Of a stretch of DNA of 64,000 nt, positions 25,491 to 39,859 are shown in pieces (position 1 is the stretch's first letter; each line of letters begins with the position of its first letter). The notes beneath the pieces are model-generated. The model ran no database searches, was not told the origin of the DNA, and worked only from the letters and a program-made list of their open reading frames with translations. The translations under genes were made by a program, and so were the position numbers. Origin of the DNA: Colius striatus. Taxonomy: Eukaryota; Chordata; Aves; Coliiformes; Coliidae. The stretch spans positions 4,348,513-4,412,512 of the forward strand of contig NC_084781.1 in the NCBI RefSeq assembly GCF_028858725.1, given 5' to 3'.

Positions 25491-28400
25491 TAAAAATGCA
25501 ACTGTTTTCAACGTGTCCTCAAGGATCATAAACGTTGAAATGACTCCCATCAGCCTGGCACTTGGCATACAAGGTCTTTATGATGGTATCTCCCTGGGTT
25601 TTGGCACTGCATTTTCTATAGGTGGCATCTTTGTGGTGGGAGGGGAGGATACGTGTTAATCAAGGAGCAGGCTCTGTGTACGTGGGAATTGGCTCAGCAC
25701 CTCGACAGCTTTAGGGTTTCCTCTGGACTGAGGGGATGATTTAGCAAACCCTGCCAGCACATAGAGGCCTTAGGCTCCATAACATGGTACAGGCACCTTC
25801 CCACCCAAAAGATGTTGTCATCTTTATTTAGTCATCTTCCTGGTGCATTGCACAGCGACGCTCTGGTTGAAGCAGGGGATGCCAGACCCCAGATCCGTCC
25901 TGTTGATGGCAGCGAGGCTCTGGGTATCCCTTGCTGCTTCTGCTGCTCTTTTTGCAGCTTTAGGCCCCATCCCTGCCAAGTTCAACAGCAAATAAAGGTA
26001 TTGCTGAAGAGTTTATCTCTCAGTTTCTAGAGTGCTTTGCCCTGTATGAGCTGGAGCAGCGAGCAGCTCAGTATCGCTAGTGGCAAAGACCGCAGTGAAG
26101 CGTTTTTCATCTTCATGACTCTTCAGGAGCTCAACTAGGAGACTAAGCAGGGAGTTTGCATATGGAGTTTGCACTCGTTGTTGGCTCGTGTGTACACACT
26201 CCATAGCACAATGTGTTCAGATCCCTGCCTGGCGGATAAAGAGCCTTCACCTGCACTCAAAGGCACCACCCCAGAGCTCTCCTAGGAGATGACAGCATCA
26301 AACAGAAGCATGTCCCAGCGGTCAGGGTCTCTGCATGTATCACACATCTCTGTGCCAGCAGGCATCTTCTCTGACTTTCTGCCGTGTTGCTGAAGCCTGA
26401 AGGTTTTTTTAAAGATAGATGGTTCATTTTGCTGTCGTGCTTTCTGGCCTCCTAATGCTCAGACACAAACAGGACTCGATTTTAGAAGTATGTTCATCAG
26501 TTCCTCAAAATTCACCTCCTTTATGGCGTCTCAGCCAGTGAAACACAAGGCTCCCTCTCCCCTTGGCACTAACGTTCCCTGTATCATCGCCGTGCACTGT
26601 GCCAGCATCCCTGCCTGCCTTTCTCCACCTTTGCCCTGCTGACCACCCTGACACAGCAGCCCCTGTCAAAACCGCAGCAAGCAGGAGCAGCTCTCAGGGC
26701 ACGGCTGAGCCAGGGAACAAATGGCACTGTTGCCAAGATGCTGCAGTGAGCAAACAGTTTGGGAGCCCTGTGATTTTGCCCTGGCTGTGTAGCAGAGGCT
26801 GCTCCGACAGCACCGCAGCCATGCACTTAAACTGACTTTAAAAGGGACCGAGGTGAAGTAACCCCTTCTTTCTTTATTTTTTTTAAATACCCTGTGGTGC
26901 TGAGCTGAAATTGCAGCCAGCTTTCTGTTTTCAGAGGCCTCGGTAAGAGAATGTTTTTATCTGGAGATACAATGACTGTCGCCCTGTAGCCTGCAGTTCC
27001 CATGCTGGTGCTGCCAGGACCCATGAATGCGTGCTTTATGAGCGGCTCTTGCAGGTGTTCGGGGGGCATGTAATCACTAATGAATGCTAGGGAGACATAG
27101 AAACTCGAGGCAGGCTCTGGCACAGGGAGCTAGGCCAGGCTTTTTTCATCCTGTGAGAAAAGGGGAAGGAAAAAAAAGTACAGTGCCTTTCCTCTGCTGC
27201 CTTTGCATACTTGACTGTGGAGAGCTCTCCCAGCCTCTGCCAGGCTACCTAGCTGCCTGCTCCGTTTGTACCAACACCGATGTAAATTTGGCCGTAGAAT
27301 TCAATGTGCTTTCTTTTTAACTTAACCTCCCTCAGGGAGCTACTGCCTGTAGGAATGTTGAGCTGCTGGAGCGAGCAGTGCTCCCACCTATGTGGAGTTT
27401 GCAGGAGTTGGTCCTTAGGGTTTGGCTTAGATTTTGTGCTTTATGCTCCTTGCACTCGTCATCTCGGCGCTCTTGTGTGAAGTAAGTCAGGAACAGCGGC
27501 TGAAGGACAAGTGCAGTCCTCGGTATCATTTGGCATGTGTGTGTTATGGATGGGGCCTATTATGATAATGATGATTAATTTGCCATTAAGCCTGTCTGAT
27601 TCCTTCTAGTTCTCCTTCTACAATCCTACGGTGACCATAAAATCTCACATGGTAACGCGTGGGCACAAAGGGAGGGGGATTAAGTTGCATGGACAGTTTG
27701 AATTTTGGCATGCTGGGCTTTTAAATATTTGATGGGGCAGCCAAATAACGTGCTCTTGTGAAAAAAAACCCTACAACCAGCCCCAAGCAGGGTATATTTT
27801 AAAAGGGGAAAATGTCTGTAATTTTCTGAAGCTTCCATTTTTAACTGTTTTAATACAACAGCTCAGCAAACACAGGGGAAGTCAGCCCTGTTTAGTTTTT
27901 GGCTCTCAGAGCTTTGGAGTCTTTTGGATTGAGGGATTTAAGCCTTCTTGACCTGTAGAATAGTCCAGAATGATGGACGCCCAGCAGCCACACACCATAT
28001 TTGCTCAGGGCTTGAGCCCCAAGGGCCGATCTTTTGTGCTGACAATAAGCTGCCTCTCACTTGGGCTTTGGCCTGGGAGGGAATGATGGCTCTCCAAGCC
28101 AGGACATGCCAGGCTGTGCTAACACATTTGACTTGGAGTCTCTTGGCTTGTAGAACCTGAGCTCCAACTCAGCTATGGCTACTGCAAGGCAGAGTAGATG
28201 TGGCCACTGTCTCCCAGCAGCAGAGACGCTGAGTCTCAGCGTGCCTGTGAAGTTTGGGTGCAGAACCTGAATGTGAAGCCAAATACCTGCCAAAGTGACA
28301 GGATTTCCCTCTGGGTAAACTCCCAGTGATTTCTGCTTATTATTATTGTTATTCTTTAAACATTCTCTGGAAGAGAATAGCCCCCAAGTTATGATTACTT

Positions 28401-30649
28401 TTATCAGTGGGTGTCAGGTTAACAGTTATCTATAAAGCAATATATCCTCAGGCTTGAAAGGAAGATGCTAGTTTGGAAAAAATATTAATATTCAGAGTGT
28501 GCAGCCTAAGATGGTGTTTTTGTTTGTGCTCATAGTTTTTCATTGCCTTTCTTTTACACCTCAAGGACACATTTATGATCTCCTTATAGTATTTTCACTT
28601 CTGAGGTGATGGTGATGCCTTAAGAAAAAAAACAGATCTCACGTTGGCCCCCAAAGCCTTTAAAGTGCTTGGGGAACAGGGAAATGTGAGTTCAGTTCTT
28701 GGATGCTTGGTTGTATTTATGAGGAATTTGCTGCTTAATGCTTTAGATATGTAGTGCCAATATATGCAAAGGCTTAATAGTGGGGTAGCACATGTTTTCC
28801 TTAGAAATAAAGGGAGAGTGAGGCATTCCCTACCCTCCCAGAAGTGAAGCATGTGTCCATTGCATTATAATCTGGGATACTGTTTGAACATGCCAGAGAA
28901 AATAAGACACTCATCGCTTTGTGTATGTTTGCAAGTTAGGGTTTTACCCTCCAGAGGAGGAAGCAGAAATGCTGAGGTGATCTGCCAGTAAATGAGGATA
29001 ATTACTGATGAAGAATGATAACACTCTGCACTTGCAGGATGTGTTTCAGGCTAGACTCTTCTAGTCCTGGTCTGGTGGTAGTATGTCTCCTCTGTGGCTG
29101 AGGGAAACAGGCAGGGAGGATGCTCAAGCTCATCTTTAGAGCTATTGGCATAGCAGGAAAGAAAACCATCAGCTCCCATGCTGTAACCATCAGGAAACAC
29201 AGCTTTCTGCTCTGAAGATGGCTTTCTCTGGCTGGTTTTGCCATGCTTTTTGAGTGCTTTATTTAGCAGAGATGCAGGACCTGTAAAATAGGAATTATCC
29301 CTGATTTCCAGGAGTGAAAATGAGGAGATCACCACTGGTCTCCAGAAGTCAGGTTTGAGGAAATAGTCTAGGCTCAGGAGCAAGGAGACAAACTCTTTGA
29401 AAGGCAAGTTATCCCAGCCAAGATCCCACCGGGTTTCACCAGCTTCCAGAAATTTCCATCTCCACTGAGGACTGTGCTTGGAGGGCAGGTGTGGACAGCA
29501 ATGGTGGAAGAGGGGGCTGAGGCATCACTCTGGGATGGGCTCCAGTGCTCACACACAAGATGTGCTTATAATAATGAGGGTGGCTTGACCAGGGCCAGAC
29601 ATGGGAACTGGAGACACAGAAGGATCTAAACACAGGGTGCTGAAGTCACAGTGAGGACACAGCTACTAGACTCCTCTGCCTTGACATGTAGGTGGTATTA
29701 GTCTGTCACAATCTTGGCTTTTCAGTATCTCATTTCTGAGGGGGGGTGAAAAAAAGCCCGTCAAGTAAAGACAGAGAACTTTTTGTTCAGGGAAGAATGA
29801 ATTTCCCAACCTGAACAGTGGCACCGGGTCATTGCTAAAATTTGAACCTCTTGCTTTGCGTTTGTTTCTTGGAAACCTCGTGTTTATCTGGAAAAGGTGA
29901 TTGTACATTCACCCCCACACACCTTTTTACCTTTGACAGGCTGAACAACTCCAGCCACTTGCAGCTTTCCTTTTGTATCATTTCCCCAGATGCGAGCACC
30001 CTTTCTGAGCTCCTCTGGAGGGTCTCCACCTTTCTGCAAGGTCAGTGCTTTTAGCTAGATCTAGTGCTGTAGCTGCATCTTCCCCAGTTAGGAGGAGGGC
30101 AAAACTATTCCCGTGTATACCTGCAGGCTTTGCCCACCAGACTGCTGTTATTGACACCCCAGCATACTGTTATTGACTCACATTCAGCTGGTTATCCTCT
30201 TTGTCTGCTGGGTCCTTTTCTGCAGAGCACCTAAACAGCCTGGGCTTTGGTTGTGGTTTTGAATGTTCCTGCCTATGTCCGATATCTTGTACTTATATCC
30301 CTGTTGGATCTCACACAGTTACATCAGATGATTTCTCAGTTTATCCTTATCATTTTGAGGGCTAATTCTGCCCTTAACTTATAGGCAGTCTCTCCCAGCT
30401 ATGTGCTGTCCACAAATCTAATAAAACATGCTTTCTGTCAAGGTCGTGATGGAAAATGCTGACTAGAAACGGGAGCACAACAGCCGCTTCAGTCTGACAC
30501 CCACCACGCCAAAAATGTCCCCAAATCACGCCACTTTTAGCATCGGGGCAATGTAACTTCTGCCTAGGGAAATCACAGGCTAGCAGCTCTCCCAAATCCT
30601 TCCAGTTCTGCTTTGTTCTCACATGTGTGTTTCACCTTAGACAAAAAAA

Positions 30650-30693
30650 AAAAAGACCTCCCCCAGATGACTGAAGTATTTTGAGGTCTTTTT
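30650..30693. repeat. Perfect 11-bp inverted repeat
   Basis: aaaaagacctc (30650-30660) pairs with gaggtcttttt (30683-30693) across 22 nt. The left arm adjoins a longer A tract. Confidence 0.9.
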
Positions 30694-33600
30694 AAAATAG
30701 CACCTTTCCACTTGGAAGAGATGGGACCTCAGATGTACTTCAGATGACATTCTCATTCATAAAGATTGCAGGATCCACCACAACTCTCTCTCTCATGTTT
30801 TACTACCTCCAGAGTGGGGTATGGCAGCCGTTTTAATGATGCCCTTATTTCAATTTGCACATGATTCACTCCAGCCGTGGGTTTATAATTTGTAATTGTG
30901 GAGTTACAAAGTTCTTGTTCTGTAATCAGTTGCTTCCTAACTTGAAGGCATCTCAAATGATAAATTGCTTCTCTAACCAATGCAAAATACAGCGGCATAA
31001 TATCATGATTGATGCTATAGAGAAAACTCTGGTACAGTTTGCACGCCATCAAATATAATCCTGGTGCAGGTGGGTGACTGAAGCATGGGGTAAATGCAGT
31101 TGATTAGATATTTTGTCTCATTCAGAATCCCTTTTTCTGCCAGTGCTACATGACTAAATGCATATTGCATGAAGGGCCTGTTCCAAAGGCCATACGAAGG
31201 AAGCGAAAGGCTCCCGTTGCCTCCAGCGTGCTGCGGCTCAGGGCAAAGGCACTGTCAGGTGGGCAACAGGGCTGTTGCCTTTCAGCTTGAGGAGGCTGCC
31301 TCTCCTAATGACCAACCCAAATGTTCTGCACATGATGTATGGAGCTATTAATGACAGGAATTCCTGCGAGAGCCCCAGGATTGGCAGATATTGGAAATGT
31401 ATTTCCACTTTTTTAGTGGCGTGGCAGAAATTGCAAGTATGGAAAATTAAATGAGATGGCCAGGTAGAGAAGAGCTAGAGCTTTGACCCCTGCTGTAGCC
31501 TAAATATGAAGGAGTACTTATACTGCAGAATATGACTGTGTTCCTTGCTTCTAGCATCATTCCTGCTAGGGAAATGGATGCTCTTTTCTTCTCACACCCA
31601 GTGCCTGAATCCAAACAGATTGCTGTAAGTCCAGCAAAGACTGTGGTAGGAGAGAGCAAACTGCAGGGTGCTCCAGGAAAAGAGCAGCAGAAATAGTGTG
31701 TTGCCCTTTTCTGTGTCTCTTCAGTAGCTGCTGTCCCATGACTGAGACAGTCCCAGCCCGTGGGTGGCCCCAAGCAGAAATCTCATCCCCTGCTCCTATC
31801 TCAGCAGGGCTGCAGCCTTGTCTGGCCCAAGCATGAGGCTGGGACCCAGGAATCCCTCCTGGAGCTCAGGTAGGAGATGTGAGGGGAAGGAATTGCAAAG
31901 CTGAGTTTGTTTTCCTCCGTGTTTTCCAACTAGGTCTGAAGGTTTTTCTGTTTTCCTTATAAAAAGGGCTTTACCTCATTTGTAGTTACGTGTTGCCAGT
32001 GACAGGGAAAGCGGTGCTGCCTGGACCAGGCTGCGTGCTGCCGCTGCTCTGCAGAGCCTAAACAGAGACAGAAAGCACAGCCAGCCAGGAGGGAAGGGAA
32101 ATCAGACACGTTTGGTGGGGATCTCATGTCATGGATGGGATAGATGTAGGGGCACGATCGCCAAGATAGGAGGAGCGCCCTTAACCCTCACAGCTACCTC
32201 GCTTTGCTGTAGCTCCCCCTGAGTGAGACCAAGGAAGGCAGCTGAACAGGGAAGGGATCTGCTGCTGGGACCCAGGGGCCAGGGAGAGAGCAAAGCACCA
32301 GCATCACACAGGAAGCCTGCGAGGGGGCTGCTGGGGCTGGCAGCCAGCCCTGCGACCCCAGCCACGCTGTGACAAACTGGATTTAGACGAGTTCCTGCCT
32401 CTGCTCCATTTTCATATTCATATCTGCAACATTTCTCCTTCTCGCGCCCCTTCTTCTTCCTCCTCTCGCCTTATATAGTCATGCAAGGCACGGCTTCAAG
32501 GAGCAGGGGCAGCTTGCCAGAGCCTCTGACCTCCCCTGCCAACGCCAATTGCTCTCAAGAGCCGAAAATTTAGTCAGAGCTGTGGCTCTCCTGTAACTGT
32601 TTGCTGCATCATGAGCCATAGTTTGTGTAAACACCCAGGGGGAAAGAAAAACCAACCAAACAAATAAAGTGGTGGACACCTAGAGCACAAGGTGAATCTG
32701 CAGCTTGGAGGTACGGCCACCCCGTTGCAGCCCTCACTGGTGAGCAACACGTTAAACTTTGTTCCCCACCACCACCTCGAAAGGCATGTGGGGTTTTTTT
32801 TCCCCTGTTTGCTGTTGTCTAGCGGTGCTCGAGACCTCCAAGAGGTCTGGGTGCAGATTGCAGTGACTTCCAACCTCAGCTCCGGCTCTTTTGTGCCAGT
32901 ATGGCATTATCTGCAGCTTTTCTTCCTCTGCTTTCTTTAAAAAGCCACAAACCAGCAAGTACTATTCAGTGATTAAGATGATTTGGGTTCACTTCAGTCC
33001 TGGCATGGTGCTAATAGGAAAAAAGAAAAAGAATGTTAGAGGGTTTGTTCTCTCATTTGCAGAAGAACCCGTCTCACGATGGGAAAGAACAATTAACAAC
33101 ATTTAAATGAGCTGACCTTAGTCCTTTTCTTCCATTGTCTTTGTGACTTTTGAATCATCTGGAACTGGATTTTCTCTGCTGTATGTTTTTCTGGTGGGAT
33201 AAAATGTTTCACAGAGATTGTAAAGCGACCCTGAGGTCTAACCCCTCATCCCCCTGCTCTGCAACGCCTTGAGAAATTAGGAGATGTTGTGGTTCATCAC
33301 CTGGATCTGCTGTACGATTGCAATCTTTGCTGATCCTGATCTTTTCCCTGCCTTTTTTTGGGGTGGTGGGGTTTTTTTCACCTAAAGGAAATACAGTACA
33401 AAGAGAGGGAGGGCGTTCTCTGCCATTCTGTATCTGCAGGCATTTCTGCCTTCATTAATTAGAGATGATGGCAAGGAAGGCAAGCGAAAGGTTTTGATCT
33501 TGACATTGGCAAACCAGTGTGCAGCCTCTGCTGAAACCTTTTAGTGACAGATTTCAGCTCTCCCTTCACACGCTGCAACCTCACTGAGCTGTTTGTGCCT

Positions 33601-34090
33601 TGAAATACCGCCTCCCTTCCCCAGCAGCGCGGTGGGACCCACTGCGTTTGATCAGGCACAGGGGAAACCGAGAGCGAAAACACCTCACGGGAGGGGGTTT
33701 GTCTGCCCCAGAGGGGCTGCCACAGGTATTCCCACTGGTTTCTTTTACCTGGAACGCAACGTGAGAAGCGATCCTTTAGTGCTTAAGCAGCCACAGGGGA
33801 CCGTGAGGGGTGTTTTGGCTGGGGTTTGACACAGCGGGAAAGGCGATTCGGTGGCATCGGCGCTGGGCTGGTGGGAGCACACCAGGGGAAGGAGAGGGGG
33901 TGAAAGAGGATTGAGACATATTTCCTGCAAACTATTAACCTACATCTGGGGCTGGGGAAGCGAGGGCAAGGCAAGCTTTTGGCGTGGTGTGGCTTTAAGA
34001 ATCGAGACTGGAACACCTCAAATGAACTCTGCAGCAGACAGCTGAAAAAAAACCCGCACGGCCTGGCCCCGCTGCCGCCCCGCTCCTTCA

Positions 34091-34207
34091 TGATGTCATT
34101 TTTCAGGTGTCAGTTTGCCCCAGCGAGATTGGAACAGGCCTTGTTGCTAGGACATGAATGGAAAACTAGCTGCAGATTGGCTGGCGGGGATTTCCCGGCC
34201 CTCCAAT
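34091..34207. promoter_or_regulatory. Cluster of promoter/enhancer-type motifs
   Basis: Within 120 bp: a CRE/ATF-like TGATGTCAT (34091-34099), an X-box-like GTTGCTAGG (34143-34151), an inverted CCAAT (34176-34180), a consensus NF-kappaB site GGGGATTTCC (34186-34195) and a CCAAT (34203-34207). No adjacent transcript was identified, so function is inferred from motif density only. Confidence 0.35.
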
Positions 34208-35317
34208 GAGGACGGAGCAGTCGGCATAGAAATGAGAAGCAGAGAAGCTGCTGGCTGGGACAATTAATGTGTTTGCAGTGTCAGAGCAAATTGTGGCGCA
34301 AAGTACGGCGAGGATACAATTAGACCCAAAATCTTCCCCTGTGTAGGGTGCTGATGCTGCCCTAATGGACCAGCCTTGGGTCTGAGGCAATTAGCAGCCG
34401 TTGCTGCCTTCTGTTGGGGTTGGCAGCATGGAGCAGCTAACGCAGGAAGGGGATGTTTCCCCTTTGCACGGTGCAGAAGATTTTATACCCTTTTTATTAC
34501 CTTTAGCCTGCAGAAATAGAATAGGTAGAATTCATTTCCTCTAATTTTTGTCATTGTTGTCGTTTACATTCATCATGGGAAGAGATGGAAGTGCCAGTGT
34601 GCTGCAGCAACTCTGTGCAGGAGGAAGGAGAGAGGGGAAAGCAGCTGGTGGGAAAGGATGGTTTCCTACCCTGTGTATGGTCCTGGAATACACACTGCAG
34701 CAGCAGCAATAGAGAAAAAAAAAGCCGTTAGGAACCTGCTCTCTGCAAAGGCCTTGGAGTAGAAAGTATCCCTTTGTGAAGTGTAATTGAGTAGGATTCT
34801 GTTATTTCAGACCCTGGCTATAAAAAGCGTTCTTATTTAGGTTGTAAGTAGTGCCTGCCTGAGAGAGGAATCGCCAAGTAAGCAGATTTGCCTGCCTGTC
34901 ATCCTTAACTGTTTGCTATCATGATGCTGCTGTAGCAGGAGTGGTTTTCTTGCATAACCACCTGACTTTTCCATAGCCATCCCTCATCCCACGGGACCCA
35001 GGCACCTCCTGGGCCATCAAATCCAGTCTCTCACTTGCTGGTAGCTGCTGCCCACAGCACATCTCAGAGAGGAGCAGAGCTCCCTCTCCAACCTCCGTGG
35101 GGCTGCTGCCTCTTCTTTCCTCCTCTCCCTCCTCATGACTTCTCCTGGAGAGTCATCCCAGCCTCTCCCTTCTGTGTTGCTATTGCCTCCCATGTCTTTG
35201 TGGTGGCACACAGTCCTCCTCTGAGATGCCATGTCAGTGGTCCCATGAGTAAAATCAATGTCACATGTGGGGTGAGGGAGCTGCAGTGCTTTCAGGGGTT
35301 GAAAGTGAACAGTTGCT

Positions 35318-35480
35318 TTTGTGAATCACACAGTTGTTTTGCTTGGAAAAGAGCTTTAAGATCATTGAGTCCAAACACTGACCTCACCCTGCCAAGCCCA
35401 CCCACGGCCCTCAGCTCCATGGCTTTGGGATCCCTCCAGGTATGGGGACTCCCCCACCTCCCTGGGCAGCATCCTCATGG
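35318..35480 (-). mobile_element. CR1 LINE 3' end
   Basis: Antisense CR1 on plus: 'gaatcacacagttgttttgc', 'ttggaaaagagctttaagat', 'cattgagtccaaacactgac', 'ctgccaagcccacccac', 'ggactcccccacctccctgg' and 'gcagc'. Confidence 0.85.
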
Positions 35481-37900
35481 GATGTGGGGTCAGAGAGGTG
35501 GCTGCAGGCCCTGCTGGTGCCATGAGGTGGGAGCAGAGCTGCTCAGGCCCTCCATGAAATGGCAGTAGGTGCCATGGTGTCCTGTGCCAGCTAGTGTTAT
35601 TAACCTCCAGTTGCTGAGAAGGCCTTGGGCTGGAGGATGGAAGAAGTGCCCTTGCTCTGCCCAGACAGGCCATGCCCTGAGCAGAGCCCACAGAACCGTC
35701 TGGCTTGAACTTCTCAAGTTCACCACGTTAAAATAAACTCATTTCCACGTAGATACCGAGAGCAGGGAGGGAGAAGAAGGGATGCAGACACACAAGCCAG
35801 AGCCCTGCTGCAGAATTAGGGCAAAAGTCTGACCTTGTTTATTCTCATGTAAATCAAGAGTAAACCCGGGCGATTTTGTCATTCTGGGCTCTGACGCATT
35901 ACTGTAAATCCTACTTTCGTAACTGTCGTTATTTATGAGCATTACCGGGGTGCTGTGTGAGATCAGGGCAGAGCTATGCCTGGTCACGTGTGCGTGTTAA
36001 GGGCTACAGCTTGTACGTTTAAGTAGGGGAGACAAAGGCAGTCGATCATCTTTGTTTTACACATAGGGGCGTAGGATTACACGGCGTGCTGGAGGCTGTG
36101 CAGGAAGCCGGTGTCTGGACAGGAAATGGTTTTCCTGTCCTGAAAAACTTTTCATAGTAGGGGGGAAAAGAGAAAAAAAAAAAGGAAAGAAAAACCCTGT
36201 TTGACATTTGGGTGAAGAGTTTCGAGGGCAGGAAATGGTGGTGACCAGTGATGGTCCCATGCGAGTTCTGGGTTGAAGTCCACGGGGTGCAGCTGAAGGA
36301 TGTGCCTTTGCAAATCTCTCCTCACTCAACACCTTTTCCCCAGCCGGTGTGGCCCATGGAAGCTCCTGGCTGCTGGTGTGTGCAGGGGGTTTCTGCTAGC
36401 CGGGATCAGTGGTGAGCACTGGAGCAGGATCCTCAGTACTCGTGCATTTGGATGTTCAGAGCACAGATTTAATGAACCAAAAAAGCTTAAAATATATATA
36501 TATAGTAAGCAGATCATCACCTACTAGGACAAAGGCATTTAGAAGGAAAAAAAGCATGTCTGGAGATGAAAGGCTGTATGCCCTGTGTCTCCTGTTTGTA
36601 AGCTGTAGTTTACTGCATTACCTGTTTAATCATCTTCTGCACGGGAGGGTGGCTTGGTTGAATGTTCCCACCCTCTGTCCAGGCTCTGGGTGGCATTGCC
36701 CTTAGTCTTTGCTCCCAGGGATTGCCCTGATGACCGTACCAGTGTATCCATCTCCAAATCATCTGCTCTGTACTACAGGCTCCTCAAAGACTGGCCCTCT
36801 CAGTCAGTTGTTATGTGCTGGGGTATCTGTTGCTGGTGTTCAAGGGCTTCCTCCTGCTTTATTTTGCTATATTATTTTCCTATATTTAACCAGAAGACTT
36901 AAATCATAGAGGACAAATGTAAATACCATATAGCAGCCTGCTTTTCACCGGCGAGGTCACGCCTGCAGCGCTCACACAATCTTTGTGTCCCGGTAATCTC
37001 ATGTTTCTGCATAACTCCACACCCCCCATCTGACTTTTCCATCTCCAGCGACAGTATCTGCTAAAACCAGATCAGGTAAATGTAATGCCAGTATCGACCT
37101 AGGAGGAGAAAAACGACTTTCTGATCTGCTGAAGACGGTGTTTTTCTTCTCGAATCAGCCCGTCCCCTCCTCCTACCGTCATGCAGCGCAGTAGCCAAGA
37201 AAGATGAGGTCTCAGCCCAGGTATTGCAGTCTTTGTTAGACACAATATGTGGGTACTGCAAAATGCTTGGGAGAGCTGAGCAGGTATCTCTTAAAGGGAA
37301 AAAAGCAGAGAGACAATTAATTAGACTAAATAAACAGATATTAGGGTCCAAAATACGCACAGCCCAAGTGAAAGCCACATTCTGGTTCATTAAACCTGAA
37401 AATACTGTAATCATATTCACAGATGCAGATCCCCTTCCCAACCTTCCCCCCCTTCCCCAGCAGATTTCACACCTTGGTAATGGCTATTGTGAAAAGGAGC
37501 TGTGGGGCTGGGTCAGGAGCAGGTTTGCAGCACAGGCAGTGTGCTGCAGGGGACGAGCTGGCGGGGAGTGGATGCTCATGCGGCAGGAAAATGACAGTTT
37601 ACTGTGGCAACTGTGTCAGGTCCTCGCCGCAGAGTCTGTCACTAGCAGGGGAGATGCGGGCTGGTGAGGGTCAGGAGAGGGAGGAAGAGGAGGAGGCACG
37701 AAACCTTGGCTCATGGACCTTGGCTTTATGACCTGGGGCCGCTTGCTGAACCCCTGCTTCCAGCCCTCCCTCCCTCCCCTGAAGGGTGGGATGTTACCAG
37801 GGAGCTGAGCTGAAGAACATATGGAAACGTCATGCGTGTATATATAGAAGAGGAGCGAAAATGGATGCTCTTGGGGACAATAAACATTAGTGTATCTGCA

Positions 37901-37912
37901 GGGGGGGGGGGG
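37901..37912. repeat. 12-base G homopolymer
   Basis: Twelve consecutive G on plus; prone to sequencing length error. Confidence 0.95.
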
Positions 37913-39859
37913 AAGAATCTCAGCTATTTGCACTGCTTTTGTCAGTGGTTTTCCACTTCTGTTTGTAAAAATAAATACATAGATCCGAGCAACATTTGAG
38001 TTCAGTCTGCAAGCCCCAGGAGTCGTTCTTTAGGCGGAACCTCTCCTTTTTTCCCCCCCCAAAAAGACGCAGTCAGAAAGAAAGATGTTATGACTGCCTG
38101 CCAGCAGATATTTTTAAGGAGACATTTTGAAAATCTGAAGTGATCAGTGTGAACGTTTTCAAGACGTTTAGAGCTTGTTCTGGAATACCTTGGTGATTCA
38201 GTGCTTTCTTCTGCTTTTAGAGCCAATGAGACCGATGTGAAAATAGTGTGCAAAAATCTCACGAGGTGCTTTGTTTGATCAGGTCTTTCTTTTGGGCATC
38301 TTTTTTTTTTCTTTTAAAGGAAAATACCTAGTGAGGATTTCACTCCACCCCAGTGTGTGTGTGTGTTATTCACCGAGGAGCCAGCTCCTTGGTCTGCATC
38401 TCACTGTATTCCTTTCCCCCCCCCACCTAAGAAAGCAATCCTGAGGCATTTGATTGATGCAGTTACTCAGGAAAGTAAGAAAGCTCAGCGTAAGGTGTCT
38501 TACACAGAAACCTGGATATCGTGGTTTCTGTGCCTGGATATCTTGATCAGTTTAAGCTGATTAGAAAAGCTTCTCGGTTCATTCTTGGGCAAAGTGGAAA
38601 ACGATCCCTGCTTTGTATAATGAAGTATGTTATCTATCCTGCCCTATAATAAATCGAGAGTAGGCTTGGAAGGGGGATTGTCATCTGGTCTAAATTAGCA
38701 TTGCTTCACTGATGTTGATGGGGCCTTGACAGTGCTCACCAGGTGAGGATGTGGCCCGTTTAGGGAGTTCCCATGGGGTTACAAAAGCGGCATTGAGGAC
38801 CACAATTTCAGAGAAGGAAAGAAGCCAAGAAAGGAGCAGGACAGCTTGCAGGGAATCTTAAATGACATTAATTGAAATCTTATCACTTCCTTCATCTTAA
38901 GGTGAACCTGGGGCACAATAAAGAGCAATTATCTGCCATCTTCCTTCTTCTGTCCCGAGTGCAGGGAGGGGAAGAGTATATCCATCACTCTTTCTGCTCT
39001 ACCTCCTTTTTTCAGTAGACAATATGATATATTTACAGACCTGTCACCCCTTCAAACCCATCCTTTCATGGGAGAGGTGAACAAAAGCAGGTGAAAGCAA
39101 TGGAACTGGGAAAAGAGAGGGGATCTGGAAACTAGAACCAAGGAAAAATGGGGGCTTCAGCCTTCAGAGAAGCCTTTAAAGGGACTTGAGTTACTACACG
39201 TCAGGAGAGATGCTGCGGGAGGTTGAGCTGCAGGCTGGAGAGGCTTATGCTGGCAACTGATGCAGCTAAGCAGAGGAGTGGTACCCTCAAACTTGGGACA
39301 TCCTTGCTGGAAGCTGAGTGAGGTAGGGATTTGTTAACAGGTGATGGAAATTGCCACAGCATCCAGCACAGGGTCTGCTAGCAAGTTTTTGCCCTCTCTG
39401 GGAGTATTGGGAGGTGCCCATGGCACCCTTTAAAGCATTATTAGGCCCTTTCTCTCGAACAGATGCACCAAGGGATCCTATCCTGAGTAGGGAGAGATGT
39501 TAAGGAGCCTTGCCTTGTCCTCACATATGTTCTATCCATTCTGTGCATGCACAGAGAACTGTGTGTTCATCCTTCCCTGAGTTAAAATCCCCACAGAAGG
39601 TTTCAAAAGCAACAAGGTTGTGCAGTGTCACAGCCTGGATTCCTTTTACCCAGGGGCTGTGTGTCTGAAAGCAACTGCTTGGGTGTCTGAAGGGGTTGTG
39701 GACAAATCACTTCATTGTGCAAAACCTGTGCTTTTGGTTAGGCAAGTGAGAATAGGAAAATGTGACTGAAACTTTGTGATCTCTCAGCTAGTGGAAAGAG
39801 CAGAAGGATGTGTTGTGATTGTAAGAGTCTAGAGAACCAAATTTCCTTGCTGTTACTCA

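Larger units (their letters stand above)
25491..35317. other. Intergenic, no gene recognised
   Basis: No coding signature. It holds an 11-bp inverted repeat (30650-30693), a moderately GC-rich stretch at 32.1-32.4 kb and 33.6-34.3 kb, and a cluster of promoter-type motifs at 34091-34207. Confidence 0.6.

Noticed and set aside
28930..29045. Possible MIR-like SINE on the minus strand
   Set aside because: Only one short box resembles the consensus; not enough to call.
32440..32480. TATA-like ccttatatag after a pyrimidine tract as a promoter
   Set aside because: A single motif without a downstream gene or other core elements is too weak.
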